A stretch of 64,000 nt of DNA from Ferdinandcohnia sp036962705 (GTDB lineage: Bacteria > Bacillota > Bacilli > Bacillales > Bacillaceae_L): positions 1 to 64,000 of the forward strand of contig NZ_JBALOQ010000017.1 of NCBI RefSeq assembly GCF_036962705.1, read 5' to 3'. The position numbers and the translations under genes were made by a program. Shown in pieces: positions 8,256 through 16,620 of the stretch (the first letter of the stretch is position 1; the number at the start of each line of letters is the position of its first letter). The notes under the pieces were generated by a model, which saw nothing but the letters and a program-made list of their open reading frames with translations, was not told the origin of the DNA and did no database searches.

Positions 8256-8286
8256 AAAAGCTTGGTTGCATTTTTCCCAAGCTTTT
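8256..8286 (-). terminator. Terminator of the merR-like gene
   Basis: AAAAGCTTGG (8256-8265) pairs with CCAAGCTTTT (8277-8286) and a T-run follows on the minus strand. It begins at the stop codon of the minus-strand MerR-like gene. Confidence 0.85.
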
Positions 8287-9122
8287 ACAGGAGCCGATTT
8301 TTAATTACCTGCATCATAATTTTGGTAATGTACTGTTCCTTTTGATTCATAACAACTGTATCATAAATATACTCTTCAAAAACATAATCCCCTAAGGATA
8401 AATCTAAGCGTTCCATCTCTGAAAGAAGTTTCTTGTATGTATGATGTATTGTTTTATCATCTCCAATATGATATCCAATGAGAAAATCACCCTTTACAGC
8501 TTGGAAATATGGATATCCCTCCTTGGGATGTGGTTGTTCAATATATAAATAGCTATATTTTGAGAACTCTCCCTTTATAATCTGTTCCCGTTTTGTTATT
8601 CCACCTATCGGATATCCTGTATCCAGCTGTGCTTCATTCAATTCTTCAATAAACTCTGAGATGACCTCTACAAATTCTTCATCGGAAATATTTTCAATGT
8701 TTCTGCTTAAATAAAGTGTGGCTTCTGGTAAATGTTTGAACGTAATTTGTTTAAAGTCGATTTGTGAGGCTTCTTCCATTAATGCTATTTTAGTTTCAAT
8801 CAGCTTTTTCTTTCATTTCAATTTCCTGGCGTTTTTTCACAATCTCATCTTTTTTCTGATACATCAAAGATAAAAAGCTATCGGGAGATTTATTTTGCGT
8901 GTATTGTTGGATATCATTTAGTGACATATCAAGGTCCTTCAATAAATCAATAACATAGAATAACTCAATTTGGTTGATTGAATAATATCTATAGCCTTTT
9001 TCATTTTTGAATACCGGAGACAACAGACCAATTTGATCGTAATAAATGAGGGTCTGTTTGTTAACATTACTAAGTTTCGCGAATTCACCTGTCGATAATA
9101 ATTTTACGGATTTTTTATTCAT
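8285..9122 (-). pseudogene. MerR-family regulator with GyrI-like effector domain, frameshifted
   Basis: Two adjacent frames make one regulator. Codons from 9122 encode an N-terminal MerR winged helix (STGEFAKLSNVNKQTLIYYDQIGLL) and dimer helix, ending in an early TGA near 8796. The other frame continues without break through LIETKIALMEEA into a 164-residue C-terminal effector-binding domain ending at 8285. The break lies in an A5 run (8805-8809, T5 on the plus strand); removing one A joins the frames. MerR proteins of this build activate multidrug efflux genes, and a Bmr-like pump gene lies divergently 30 bp away. It could be a true pseudogene, a sequencing error or a slippage-controlled gene. 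Confidence 0.85.
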
Positions 9123-9152
9123 TTTCTATCTATCACTTCCCTTGAAACGCTG

Positions 9153-10256
9153 ATGAATGAATTAGAAATAAATGGAATGACTGTTGGTTATCTAACAGCA
9201 GCTTTTGCAATTGCACAATTGATTGTTTCGCCATTTGCAGGAAAAGCTGTGGATAAATGGGGAAGTAAAATAATGATCGTCCTTGGTTTATTTATTTTTG
9301 GGCTATCTGAATTATTATTTGGGCTTGGCAAGGAAATTATAATATTATTTATTTCTCGCATTTTAGGTGGAGTAAGTGCTGCATTTATTATGCCAGCTGT
9401 CACTGCTTTTATAGTAGATATCACAAATCTAGAAACTCGCCCCAAAGCGCTCGGGCTTATGTCAGCTGCAATTAGTACAGGATTTATTATCGGCCCAGGT
9501 ATCGGTGGCTTTTTAGCGGAATTCGGAACACGTACACCTTTCTTCTTTGCAGGTGCACTTGGTACAGTAGCTGCAATTTTAACGATTATTTTTATTACTG
9601 AGCCAAATCGAGCAACAGAAAATAATGAACAAACTCTAGAAGGTAAGAATGGTTTCAGACGCATTTTTGAACCTAAATATTTCATTGCATTTATTTTAAT
9701 TTTCATTGCTTCGTTTGGTTTGGCAGCTTTTGAATCGTTCTTTAGTTTATTTGTGGATCACAAATTTAAATTTACACCCTCTGATATAGCAATTGTGATT
9801 ACAGGCGGTGCAATTCTAGGTGCAGTTGCACAGGTTATACTTTTTGATAGACTAACAAGAATTTGGGGTGAAATCAAACTGATTCGCTACAGCCTAGTAT
9901 TATCAGCAATACTTGTCTTTCTAATGACTGTTGTTCATTCATATTTTTCGATTTTACTTGTGACTTTTATCGTATTTGTAGGTTTCGATTTATTCCGACC
10001 AGCTGTTACCAATTATCTTTCAAATATCGCTGGGGATGAACAAGGCTTCGTTGGTGGTATGAACTCAATGTTTACAAGTTTAGCAAATATTAGTGGACCT
10101 ATTCTTGGGGGAATCTTGTTTGATATAGACATTAATTATCCATACTATTTTGCAACTGTCGTACTAACTTTAGGGATTGTTTTAACTTTATTCTGGAAGA
10201 GGCAGACAATACCTAGTAACGAAGTGAAGTCTAGTGTGGCTAATTTGACAAATTGA
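9153..10256 (+). pseudogene. Bmr/Blt-type multidrug MFS transporter lacking its first membrane helix
   Basis: The 367 residues align by eye with B. subtilis Bmr from its MNEL segment onward: motif A is GKAVDKWGSKIMIVLG, the antiporter motif is RPKALGLMSAAISTGFIIGPGIGG, and the C-terminal half is intact. Family members start about 30 residues earlier with TM1, missing here. The start lacks a ribosome binding site, and the upstream sequence is the 5' end of the divergent merR-like gene. The open frame extends back to 9102 but contains no start and no TM1-like sequence. A deletion probably removed promoter, start and TM1. Eleven helices remain, so proton-coupled drug efflux is doubtful. Confidence 0.65.
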
Positions 10257-10272
10257 AATTTTTTAACTAAGC

Positions 10273-10301
10273 AAAAACACCTCCGCCTTGGAGGTGTTTT
10301 A
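10273..10301. terminator. Bidirectional terminator between the Bmr-like gene and trxB
   Basis: AACACCTCC (10276-10284) pairs with GGAGGTGTT (10290-10298), with A-run and T-run flanks. It lies between the convergent gene ends. Confidence 0.88.
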
Positions 10302-10305
10302 ATAT

Positions 10306-11250
10306 TTACGCTTTTATTTTTTCCATTAATTCTTCAATATAGTGCTGAGCTGTTTGGGCAGCAATGCTTCCGTCACCAGTTGCTGTTACAATTTGGCGAA
10401 GAGACTTTTCACGAATGTCACCTGCTGCAAAAATGCCAGGTACTTTTGTTTCCATTTTTTCATTTGTTTCGATATAACCGTTCTCGTTTGTGATACCTAA
10501 GCCTTCAAATGGTTTAGACAGTGGGAGCATTCCAACGTATACGAATACGCCATCTGCGCCAAATTCCGTTTCCTCACCCGTTTGCGTATTAACAAGAGTT
10601 AGGCTGCCAACCTTACCATCTTTTTCGTGAATTTCTTTAACCGTGTGATTCCAGATGAATTCCACTTTTGGGTTATCAAATGCACGTTGTTGAAGGATCT
10701 TTTGCGCACGTAATTCGTCACGGCGGTGAATGATTGTTACCTTAGTAGCGAAACGAGTTAAATACACGCCTTCCTCAACTGCAGAGTCTCCGCCACCTAT
10801 TACAACAAGCTCTCTATTTTTAAAGAACGCACCGTCACACACTGCACAATAAGAAACGCCACGGCCACCAAGTTCTTTTTCACCAGGTACACCAATTTTC
10901 TTATACTCCGCACCAGTTGAGATGATTACTGCACGAGCTTTATATTCTTTGCTACCTGCAACTACAGTTTTATATTCGTCACCATCGATGACTTCTTTTA
11001 TATCACCGTAAGCATATTCTGCACCGAATTTTTTCGCGTGCTCGAACATTTTTGTGGATAACTCAGGTCCTAAAATATGGTCGAAGCCTGGGTAGTTTTC
11101 AACTTCCTCTGTGTTTGCCATTTGACCACCAGGAATCCCACGCTCAATCATTAATGTTGATAGGTTTGCACGAGATGTATACACTGCAGCAGTCATGCCT
11201 GCTGGTCCAGCACCGATAATAATGACATCATAAATTTTTTCTTCAGTCAT
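10306..11250 (-). CDS. trxB: Thioredoxin reductase
   Basis: A 314-residue NADPH- and FAD-dependent thioredoxin reductase that keeps cytosolic thioredoxin reduced. Visible are the FAD-binding IIGAGPAG (11-18), the redox disulfide C135-A-V-C138-D, the NADPH motif GGGDSA and the C-terminal FAD motif GIFAAGDIR. Length and motifs match low-Mr bacterial TrxB. It sits next to yvcD as in B. subtilis. The 101-bp upstream gap holds room for its own promoter, but I did not find clear -35/-10 boxes. Confidence 0.97.
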   Translation of the reverse strand: MTEEKIYDVIIIGAGPAGMTAAVYTSRANLSTLMIERGIPGGQMANTEEVENYPGFDHILGPELSTKMFEHAKKFGAEYAYGDIKEVIDGDEYKTVVAGSKEYKARAVIISTGAEYKKIGVPGEKELGGRGVSYCAVCDGAFFKNRELVVIGGGDSAVEEGVYLTRFATKVTIIHRRDELRAQKILQQRAFDNPKVEFIWNHTVKEIHEKDGKVGSLTLVNTQTGEETEFGADGVFVYVGMLPLSKPFEGLGITNENGYIETNEKMETKVPGIFAAGDIREKSLRQIVTATGDGSIAAQTAQHYIEELMEKIKA

Positions 11251-11351
11251 TTTTATGTCTCTCCTTACTTCTATGGGTAAAATTTGATATATCGTTTAGT
11301 ATCTCCTACCCCTATCCTATAAAATCCTGACAAAATCCGCTATTAATATGC

Positions 11352-12842
11352 TCAGTGTAGAAGTTCCTTAACAAATTTTACATATTTCATGACGGTTGCC
11401 TTTGATATTTTATATTTTTCTGCAACCTGTTTTTGCGTTATTGTCCGTGACGCATGATTACGCCAAATGTATTCTGTTGCAGCTGCCCAAGCCTGCCAGT
11501 TAGAGACATTGAACTGACGATTGACCGCTTCATCATAAATCATTAACCATGTTAAATACAGTTCTTCATTTGCAGAGTCATCATGTTTATTTTTTGTAAA
11601 TAAAGTGTCTGCAATATTGTATCCATCAATGATGTAAGACGGAATTTTTTCTGTTTTTTTCTTTTTAGCTAAAACATAGTTTGCAAATTCCTGTTCAAGA
11701 GTGGCATGAAATTGAATATGCTTTAAATCCTTACGTGCCAAGGATGAATTTGTTTTGCTTGCTAAAAATAAACCATATAGTCTTTCCTCAATAAAATCTC
11801 CTGTCAACCAACGATCAAGCACATCGCTTATTGGTCTTGTTCGGTCAGACTCCCAAGGTGCTGAACCCTTTTTACTTGGATTTTCCTCAAGCACCCGCTT
11901 CCACGCATTCCCGGCAACATCATGATGCTCTGTGAAATAGGCAGAATAGGATAGCCAATAATAGAAGGTTTCATCTCCATCAAAACCACTTCGTTGAAGA
12001 TTTCGTAGCCATTTATAGGCAAGATCATGGCGTCCGATAAGCCCGAATGTTGCACCTAGCTTATAACGGTGTTCAAACAGCATTGGATGAATATGTGATA
12101 ATCGGCTTGTTAATTCTTTTACCTGCTGATTTTTACGTTGATAATATAAAAAGACAAGAGAATTGCAAAGTGCGTGCAGATTTCCAGGGTTTTTACTCAA
12201 AACCTCATCTATAATCTCAGATGCATTTTCCACATCCCCTGAATAAAAATGGGCAAGCGCCAAATTATTATAGGCCGACCAAAACTCTGGGTACTCACGA
12301 ATAATTTCCTTTAAAAGGGTCACCGCTTCGTCCAATCGCCCTGTTTCAAGGAAGTCACGCGCTTGTTCCTGCTTCATAATAAGCTCATCCTGATGATTTG
12401 CGGAATCCTCATAGTCCCCTTCTTCAAGACGCAATAAGTCAAGCAAATCCTCAGCATCCTCTGCAAAATCTCCATTAGGTTCACGATCTAAATACATTTG
12501 TGCATGTTTTCCAGACTCTTGGAACAAGCCTAAATGCGCATAATTATTGGCAATAAAATAAAAGCACTCAGGCATATCGAATTTTGGATCATCCATTATT
12601 TTTTTAAGATATTGATTTGATAGAACATAATCACCGATTTCTGTTAACGCAACCGATAATTGGCATAAAAACATTGGCTCATTCGGTTCAAGCTCGATTG
12701 CTCGTTTAAAATGTTTAATCGATTTATATATATCATGCTGGCGATACGCCTTTAATCCTTTTTTAAAATAATATTCTCCCGTCTGGATAAACGGAATAAT
12801 CTTTGATGCGTGCTTTCTTTCTTTTACGTTATGTTTTTCCAT
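11352..12842 (-). CDS. yvcD: TPR-repeat protein with C-terminal helix-turn-helix (YvcD-like)
   Basis: A 496-residue soluble protein. Residues ~20-300 are successive tetratricopeptide repeats (for example YYFKKGLKAYRQHDIYKSIK and WSAYNNLALAHFYSGDVENA). The C-terminal ~60 residues carry a helix-turn-helix-like segment (ITQKQVAEKYKISKATVMKYVK). TPR proteins mediate protein contacts; the HTH suggests DNA binding or an RNA polymerase-associated role, unproven. Placement between trxB and the his operon matches B. subtilis yvcD, so the symbol rests on position and fold. A TATACT at 12913-12918 on the minus strand may be its -10 box. Confidence 0.8.
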   Translation of the reverse strand: MEKHNVKERKHASKIIPFIQTGEYYFKKGLKAYRQHDIYKSIKHFKRAIELEPNEPMFLCQLSVALTEIGDYVLSNQYLKKIMDDPKFDMPECFYFIANNYAHLGLFQESGKHAQMYLDREPNGDFAEDAEDLLDLLRLEEGDYEDSANHQDELIMKQEQARDFLETGRLDEAVTLLKEIIREYPEFWSAYNNLALAHFYSGDVENASEIIDEVLSKNPGNLHALCNSLVFLYYQRKNQQVKELTSRLSHIHPMLFEHRYKLGATFGLIGRHDLAYKWLRNLQRSGFDGDETFYYWLSYSAYFTEHHDVAGNAWKRVLEENPSKKGSAPWESDRTRPISDVLDRWLTGDFIEERLYGLFLASKTNSSLARKDLKHIQFHATLEQEFANYVLAKKKKTEKIPSYIIDGYNIADTLFTKNKHDDSANEELYLTWLMIYDEAVNRQFNVSNWQAWAAATEYIWRNHASRTITQKQVAEKYKISKATVMKYVKFVKELLH

Positions 12843-12983
12843 CGGGGGTCCTCCACTTTAAAATGCGATGCAGGGGTTTAAATCCCTACTGAATAAAATT
12901 ATTTCCCAAAGTAGTATAACACATAAAAGCAGATGGCACATAGGGGTGCTTGGCTAAAAGTGAAAAACTTATGAATGGTATTT

Positions 12984-13166
12984 TGTGGACAACGTGAATA
13001 ATGTGGACAACTCATTTCCTTATGTGAATAATCTGACGATATTACTGAACCAAGATGACATATACACAAATATGATAGTCAAACTGTGGATAATGTGGAT
13101 ATCGTGGATAAACGATTCACATCGTAGTAAAATAAGGCAAAGTAAAAGGGTACTCATTGTGGATAA
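12984..13166 (-). promoter_or_regulatory. Cluster of DnaA-box-like 9-mers between yvcD and hisI
   Basis: Relative to TTATNCACA (read on the minus strand) there are three perfect boxes at 13023-13031, 13085-13093 and 13158-13166. One-mismatch boxes lie at 12984, 12993, 13002, 13094 and 13103. Two triplets are spaced exactly 9 bp start to start (12984/12993/13002 and 13085/13094/13103). All eight have the same orientation. The 339-bp gap holds no convincing gene. DnaA binding is inferred from motif only. Confidence 0.6.
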
Positions 13167-13174
13167 GTACCCTT
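13146..13174 (-). terminator. Possible his operon terminator
   Basis: AAGGGTAC (13146-13153) pairs with GTACCCTT (13167-13174) around a 13-nt loop that contains a perfect DnaA box. It lies 8 bp beyond the hisI stop. The T-run on the minus strand is short (TTTT), so termination may be weak. Confidence 0.5.
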
Positions 13175-13181
13175 AATTTCA

Positions 13182-13802
13182 TCATCTTCTTTTTTGCAAA
13201 ACAGACAATACTTCATCAAGTGGAAGCTTTTGTTCACGAAGTAAGACGAGCAAGTGATAAATTAGGTCTGCCGCTTCCCATTTCAGTTCTTCGTGATCGC
13301 GATTTTTAGCAGCAATAATAACTTCTGAAGCTTCCTCTCCTACTTTTTTCAGGATCTTATCTACCCCTTTATCGAATAGGTATGTCGTATAAGCCCCCTC
13401 TGGCATCTCTGTTTCACGCTCTGCGATTACTTTTTCAAGTTCATTGAGGATGGCAAAGCGGTCAGAATTTACTTCTTTTGCTTCTCCAAGCAGAGATTCA
13501 CTAAAGCATGTATATGTGCCAGTGTGGCATGCAGGCCCTGATGGCTCAACTAAGACAAGTATCGCATCCTTGTCACAGTCATATTTCATATCCACGATTT
13601 TTTGTGTATTTCCTGAGGTTTCTCCCTTATGCCAAAGTGATTTTCGAGATCGGCTATAAAACCAAGTTTCACGTGTTTCAATAGATTTTTGTAGAGATGC
13701 TTCATTCATATAAGCAAGTGTTAAAACCTCTTTGCTAATGGCATCCTGAACAATAGCTGGAGCAAGTCCCTTTTCATCAAATTTAATGTCTTGTGTGTTC
13801 AT
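13182..13802 (-). CDS. hisI: Bifunctional PR-AMP cyclohydrolase / PR-ATP pyrophosphohydrolase
   Basis: A 206-residue HisIE fusion catalysing steps 2 and 3 of histidine synthesis. Residues 1 to ~110 are the cyclohydrolase, with the metal-ligand region including YDCDKDAILVLVEPSGPACHTG and the ETSGNTQ motif. Residues ~115-206 are the pyrophosphohydrolase with VGEEASEVIIAAKNRD. Its ATG overlaps the hisF TGA by four bases (ATGA), so translation is coupled. It is the last gene of the his operon. Confidence 0.97.
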   Translation of the reverse strand: MNTQDIKFDEKGLAPAIVQDAISKEVLTLAYMNEASLQKSIETRETWFYSRSRKSLWHKGETSGNTQKIVDMKYDCDKDAILVLVEPSGPACHTGTYTCFSESLLGEAKEVNSDRFAILNELEKVIAERETEMPEGAYTTYLFDKGVDKILKKVGEEASEVIIAAKNRDHEELKWEAADLIYHLLVLLREQKLPLDEVLSVLQKRR

Positions 13803-14557
13803 CGGACATTGACCCCTTTCTCTTTTAAAACGTTTTTAACCTCTTTAACAGTAGTTTCTTTGTAGTGAAAAATACTTGCAGCAAGCGCTGCATCTGCCTT
13901 ACCCTCAGTGAAGGCTTCCACAAAATGCTGTGCATTACCAGCACCACCTGATGCGATAACAGGAACAGAAACAGCTTCGCTTACTCGTCTTGTTAATTCA
14001 AGATTGAAGCCATCCTTGCTGCCATCATCGTCCATGCTCGTTAATAAAATTTCACCAGCACCAAGTTCAACTACTTCCTGTGCCCAAGCGACAACCTCCC
14101 AATCGGTTGCATTTCGGCCACCATGTGTGTATACTTGCCAGCTGCCCATTTCCTCATCATATTTTGCATCAATCGCAACGACGATGCATTGAGAGCCAAA
14201 GAAGTCTGCCCCTTCTTTGATTAGATTGGAATTTGTAACAGCTGCAGTATTAAGTGAAACCTTGTCAGCGCCAGCACGAAGGATTTTTTTCATATCCTCT
14301 AAGGAGTTGATTCCACCTCCAACTGTAAAAGGAATCGCAAGCTCCGCCGCGACTTTTTTGACAACCTCAACCATCGTTTTACGGCCTTCATGAGAAGCGG
14401 AAATGTCTAGGAAAACCAATTCATCTGCTCCTTCAGAATCGTAAAACTTTGCAAGTTCAACAGGGTCACCTGCATCACGAAGCCCCACAAACTGAATTCC
14501 TTTTACAACACGGCCGTCCTTTACGTCCAAACATGGAATAATTCGTTTTGTAATCAT
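13799..14557 (-). CDS. hisF: Imidazole glycerol phosphate synthase cyclase subunit
   Basis: A 252-residue (beta/alpha)8 barrel that, with HisH, converts PRFAR plus ammonia to IGP and AICAR. The catalytic Asp11 is in RIIPCLDVKDG and the second Asp is in VVAIDAKYD. The ATG at 14557 shares a base with the hisA stop (TGATG); an upstream in-frame TTG at 14560 gives one extra residue and is less likely. Length equals the B. subtilis protein. Confidence 0.97.
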   Translation of the reverse strand: MITKRIIPCLDVKDGRVVKGIQFVGLRDAGDPVELAKFYDSEGADELVFLDISASHEGRKTMVEVVKKVAAELAIPFTVGGGINSLEDMKKILRAGADKVSLNTAAVTNSNLIKEGADFFGSQCIVVAIDAKYDEEMGSWQVYTHGGRNATDWEVVAWAQEVVELGAGEILLTSMDDDGSKDGFNLELTRRVSEAVSVPVIASGGAGNAQHFVEAFTEGKADAALAASIFHYKETTVKEVKNVLKEKGVNVR

Positions 14558-15291
14558 CAACCCTTCACCTCTTCCAACGCCTCTTGGACGGTAAATTGAT
14601 TGGTATAAATTGCTTTTCCAACAATTGCGCCAGAAACACCCTGATTCACTAGCTTGCTGAGTGCTTTTAAGTCATCGATTGAGCTGACCCCACCTGAAGC
14701 AATTACTTTTTTACCAGTGGCAGCTGCAAGTGTCGCAACCGCATCGATGTTTGGACCACTCAGCATGCCATCTGTTGCGATATCTGTAAAAATAAACACT
14801 TCCGCACCTGCATTTGCAAGCTCGACACCCAGATCAGTCACTTTAACAGAAGAAGTGTTTAACCATCCTTCTGTTGCCACATATCCATCTTTAGCATCAA
14901 TGCCGATTGCGATTTTTTCTTTGTATTTTTTTAACATATCCTTTACGAATTCAGGATTAGAGATGGCAGCACTTCCTAAAATCACTCGGTCAACGCCATT
15001 TTCAATATAATAGGCAACATCCTCTTCGGTTCTGATGCCACCTCCGATTTGAACTTTTGCGGCGAGCTTCCGCGCAACCTCAAGCACATATTGATCATTT
15101 ACGCGTTTGCCTGCTTTTGCCCCATCTAAATCCACCATATGAATCCATTCTGCGCCCGCATCGGCAAACGCTTTTGCCATATCAAATGGTGAATCACCAT
15201 ACACGGTTTCTTTATTATAATCCCCTTGAAGCAAGCGAACGCATTTGCCACCACGCATATCGATTGCAGGGTAAATTGTAAAAGTACTCAT
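14557..15291 (-). CDS. hisA: ProFAR isomerase HisA
   Basis: A 244-residue (beta/alpha)8-barrel isomerase acting on 5'-ProFAR, the fourth histidine pathway step. The active-site Asp lies in IYPAIDMRGGKCVRLLQG and the second in IFTDIATDGMLSGPN; the phosphate-binding ASGGVSS is present. It overlaps hisH by four bases (ATGA) and hisF by one, a tightly coupled block. Confidence 0.97.
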   Translation of the reverse strand: MSTFTIYPAIDMRGGKCVRLLQGDYNKETVYGDSPFDMAKAFADAGAEWIHMVDLDGAKAGKRVNDQYVLEVARKLAAKVQIGGGIRTEEDVAYYIENGVDRVILGSAAISNPEFVKDMLKKYKEKIAIGIDAKDGYVATEGWLNTSSVKVTDLGVELANAGAEVFIFTDIATDGMLSGPNIDAVATLAAATGKKVIASGGVSSIDDLKALSKLVNQGVSGAIVGKAIYTNQFTVQEALEEVKG

Positions 15292-15920
15292 TTTGTCACC
15301 TTCTTTTCCACGATTGCAGCGTAGTTTTGGAGAATTTTCAACCCTAAGTCACTGCTTTTTTCCGGATGAAACTGGGTTCCAAACACATTTCCTTTTCCGA
15401 CAACAGCTGGAACCTCTACATCATAGGTACTGCTTGCGATTACATTTTCATTATCTGTTGTCGCAAAATAGGAGTGAACGAAATAGACATGTCCACCCTT
15501 GATGTTCTCAAGGAGAGGAGATGGATTTTTAAGATCAAGGTCATTCCACCCCATATGTGGCACCTTGTAGGTTTCTCCACTTTTTGTTACACTAGGGATT
15601 TTCGTGATTCTTCCTTTTAAAAAGCCAAGACCCTGGGTGAGTCCATTTTCTTCACTTTCTTCAAACAAAAGCTGCATTCCAAGACAAATTCCAAGGAGTG
15701 GTGTTCCATTTGAAACGGATTCATTTATAAAACTGACTAACTCTTTTTCATGTAAAATTCCCATCGCGTCCTTAAAGGAGCCAACACCTGGTAAAATCAA
15801 GCCGTCCGCTTTGGCGAGTTCGTCCGGTGTGCTTGATATAAAGTATTCATAGTTCATTCGCTCAAGCGCCTTTGAAACGCTGTATAAATTCCCCATGCCA
15901 TAATCGATTATGCCGATCAT
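15288..15920 (-). CDS. hisH: Imidazole glycerol phosphate synthase glutaminase subunit
   Basis: A 210-residue class I glutamine amidotransferase that supplies ammonia to HisF. The nucleophile Cys79 is in GICLGMQLLFE and the His-Glu pair in FGTQFHPEKSS. Its ATG directly abuts the hisB stop codon. Confidence 0.97.
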   Translation of the reverse strand: MIGIIDYGMGNLYSVSKALERMNYEYFISSTPDELAKADGLILPGVGSFKDAMGILHEKELVSFINESVSNGTPLLGICLGMQLLFEESEENGLTQGLGFLKGRITKIPSVTKSGETYKVPHMGWNDLDLKNPSPLLENIKGGHVYFVHSYFATTDNENVIASSTYDVEVPAVVGKGNVFGTQFHPEKSSDLGLKILQNYAAIVEKKVTK

Positions 15921-16508
15921 CTACAACATCCCTTTCGTTGATGGGACCCCCTTAACTCGTGGATCGACCAAAGTTGCCTCATCTAATGCACGACCTAATG
16001 CTTTAAAAATCGCCTCGATGATGTGATGTGTGTTGTGACCGTAATGAACAATTACATGGAGATTAATTCTTGCTTCTAATGCAAACTTCCATAGAAATTC
16101 ATGCACAAGTTCCGTATCGAATGTACCAACACGGGAACTTGGAAAATCCGCTTTTAATTCAAAATGTGGTCGATTTCCAAGGTCAATGACAACCTGTGCG
16201 AGTGCTTCATCCATGGGAACAAAAGCATTTCCGTAGCGCTTGATTCCTTTTTTATCTCCCAGTGCTTCACGTAATGCCAGTCCTAAACAAATTCCGATGT
16301 CCTCTGTTGTGTGGTGATCATCAATTTCAGTATCACCTTTTGCCTCGACTGTCAGGTTAAAATGTCCATGTTTTGTAAAAAGGTCGAGCATGTGGGACAT
16401 GAATGGGACACCTGTATCAAGATTTGAAATTCCTTCCCCATCAACTAAAAAATCTAGTTTTATATCTGTTTCATTTGTTTTTCGTTCAACTTTTGCTTGT
16501 CTTGTCAT
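15921..16508 (-). CDS. hisB: Imidazoleglycerol-phosphate dehydratase
   Basis: A 195-residue Mn-dependent dehydratase converting IGP to imidazole acetol phosphate. The metal-binding motifs DDHHTTEDIGICLG and HYGHNTHHIIEAIFKALG are intact. The ATG at 16508 has AGGTG upstream and gives the standard length; an in-frame codon at 16532 is rejected. There is no fused histidinol-phosphatase domain, as is normal in Bacillus. It is separated from hisD by ~112 bp holding DnaA-box-like motifs. Confidence 0.97.
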   Translation of the reverse strand: MTRQAKVERKTNETDIKLDFLVDGEGISNLDTGVPFMSHMLDLFTKHGHFNLTVEAKGDTEIDDHHTTEDIGICLGLALREALGDKKGIKRYGNAFVPMDEALAQVVIDLGNRPHFELKADFPSSRVGTFDTELVHEFLWKFALEARINLHVIVHYGHNTHHIIEAIFKALGRALDEATLVDPRVKGVPSTKGML

Positions 16509-16522
16509 GATTACACCTACCG

Positions 16523-16598
16523 TTATCCACAATTTTATAATTTCTAATAAATGCTTGGTGTTACTCGTTTCTGCAGAATCTTACCCACAGAATCCACA
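16523..16598 (+). promoter_or_regulatory. DnaA-box-like motifs between hisB and hisD
   Basis: A perfect TTATCCACA lies at 16523-16531. A one-mismatch TTACCCACA (16581-16589) directly adjoins a two-mismatch GAATCCACA (16590-16598), again at 9-bp phase. Orientation is opposite to the clusters on either side of the operon. The interruption of an otherwise overlapping gene block by this gap is itself notable. Confidence 0.45.
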
Positions 16599-16620
16599 GT
16601 TAAATCTTCAATTTTGTGAA

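Noticed and set aside
12985..13176. 63-codon plus-strand reading frame
   Set aside because: It is a low-complexity product of repeated GTGGATAAT motifs, without a ribosome binding site or recognisable protein features.
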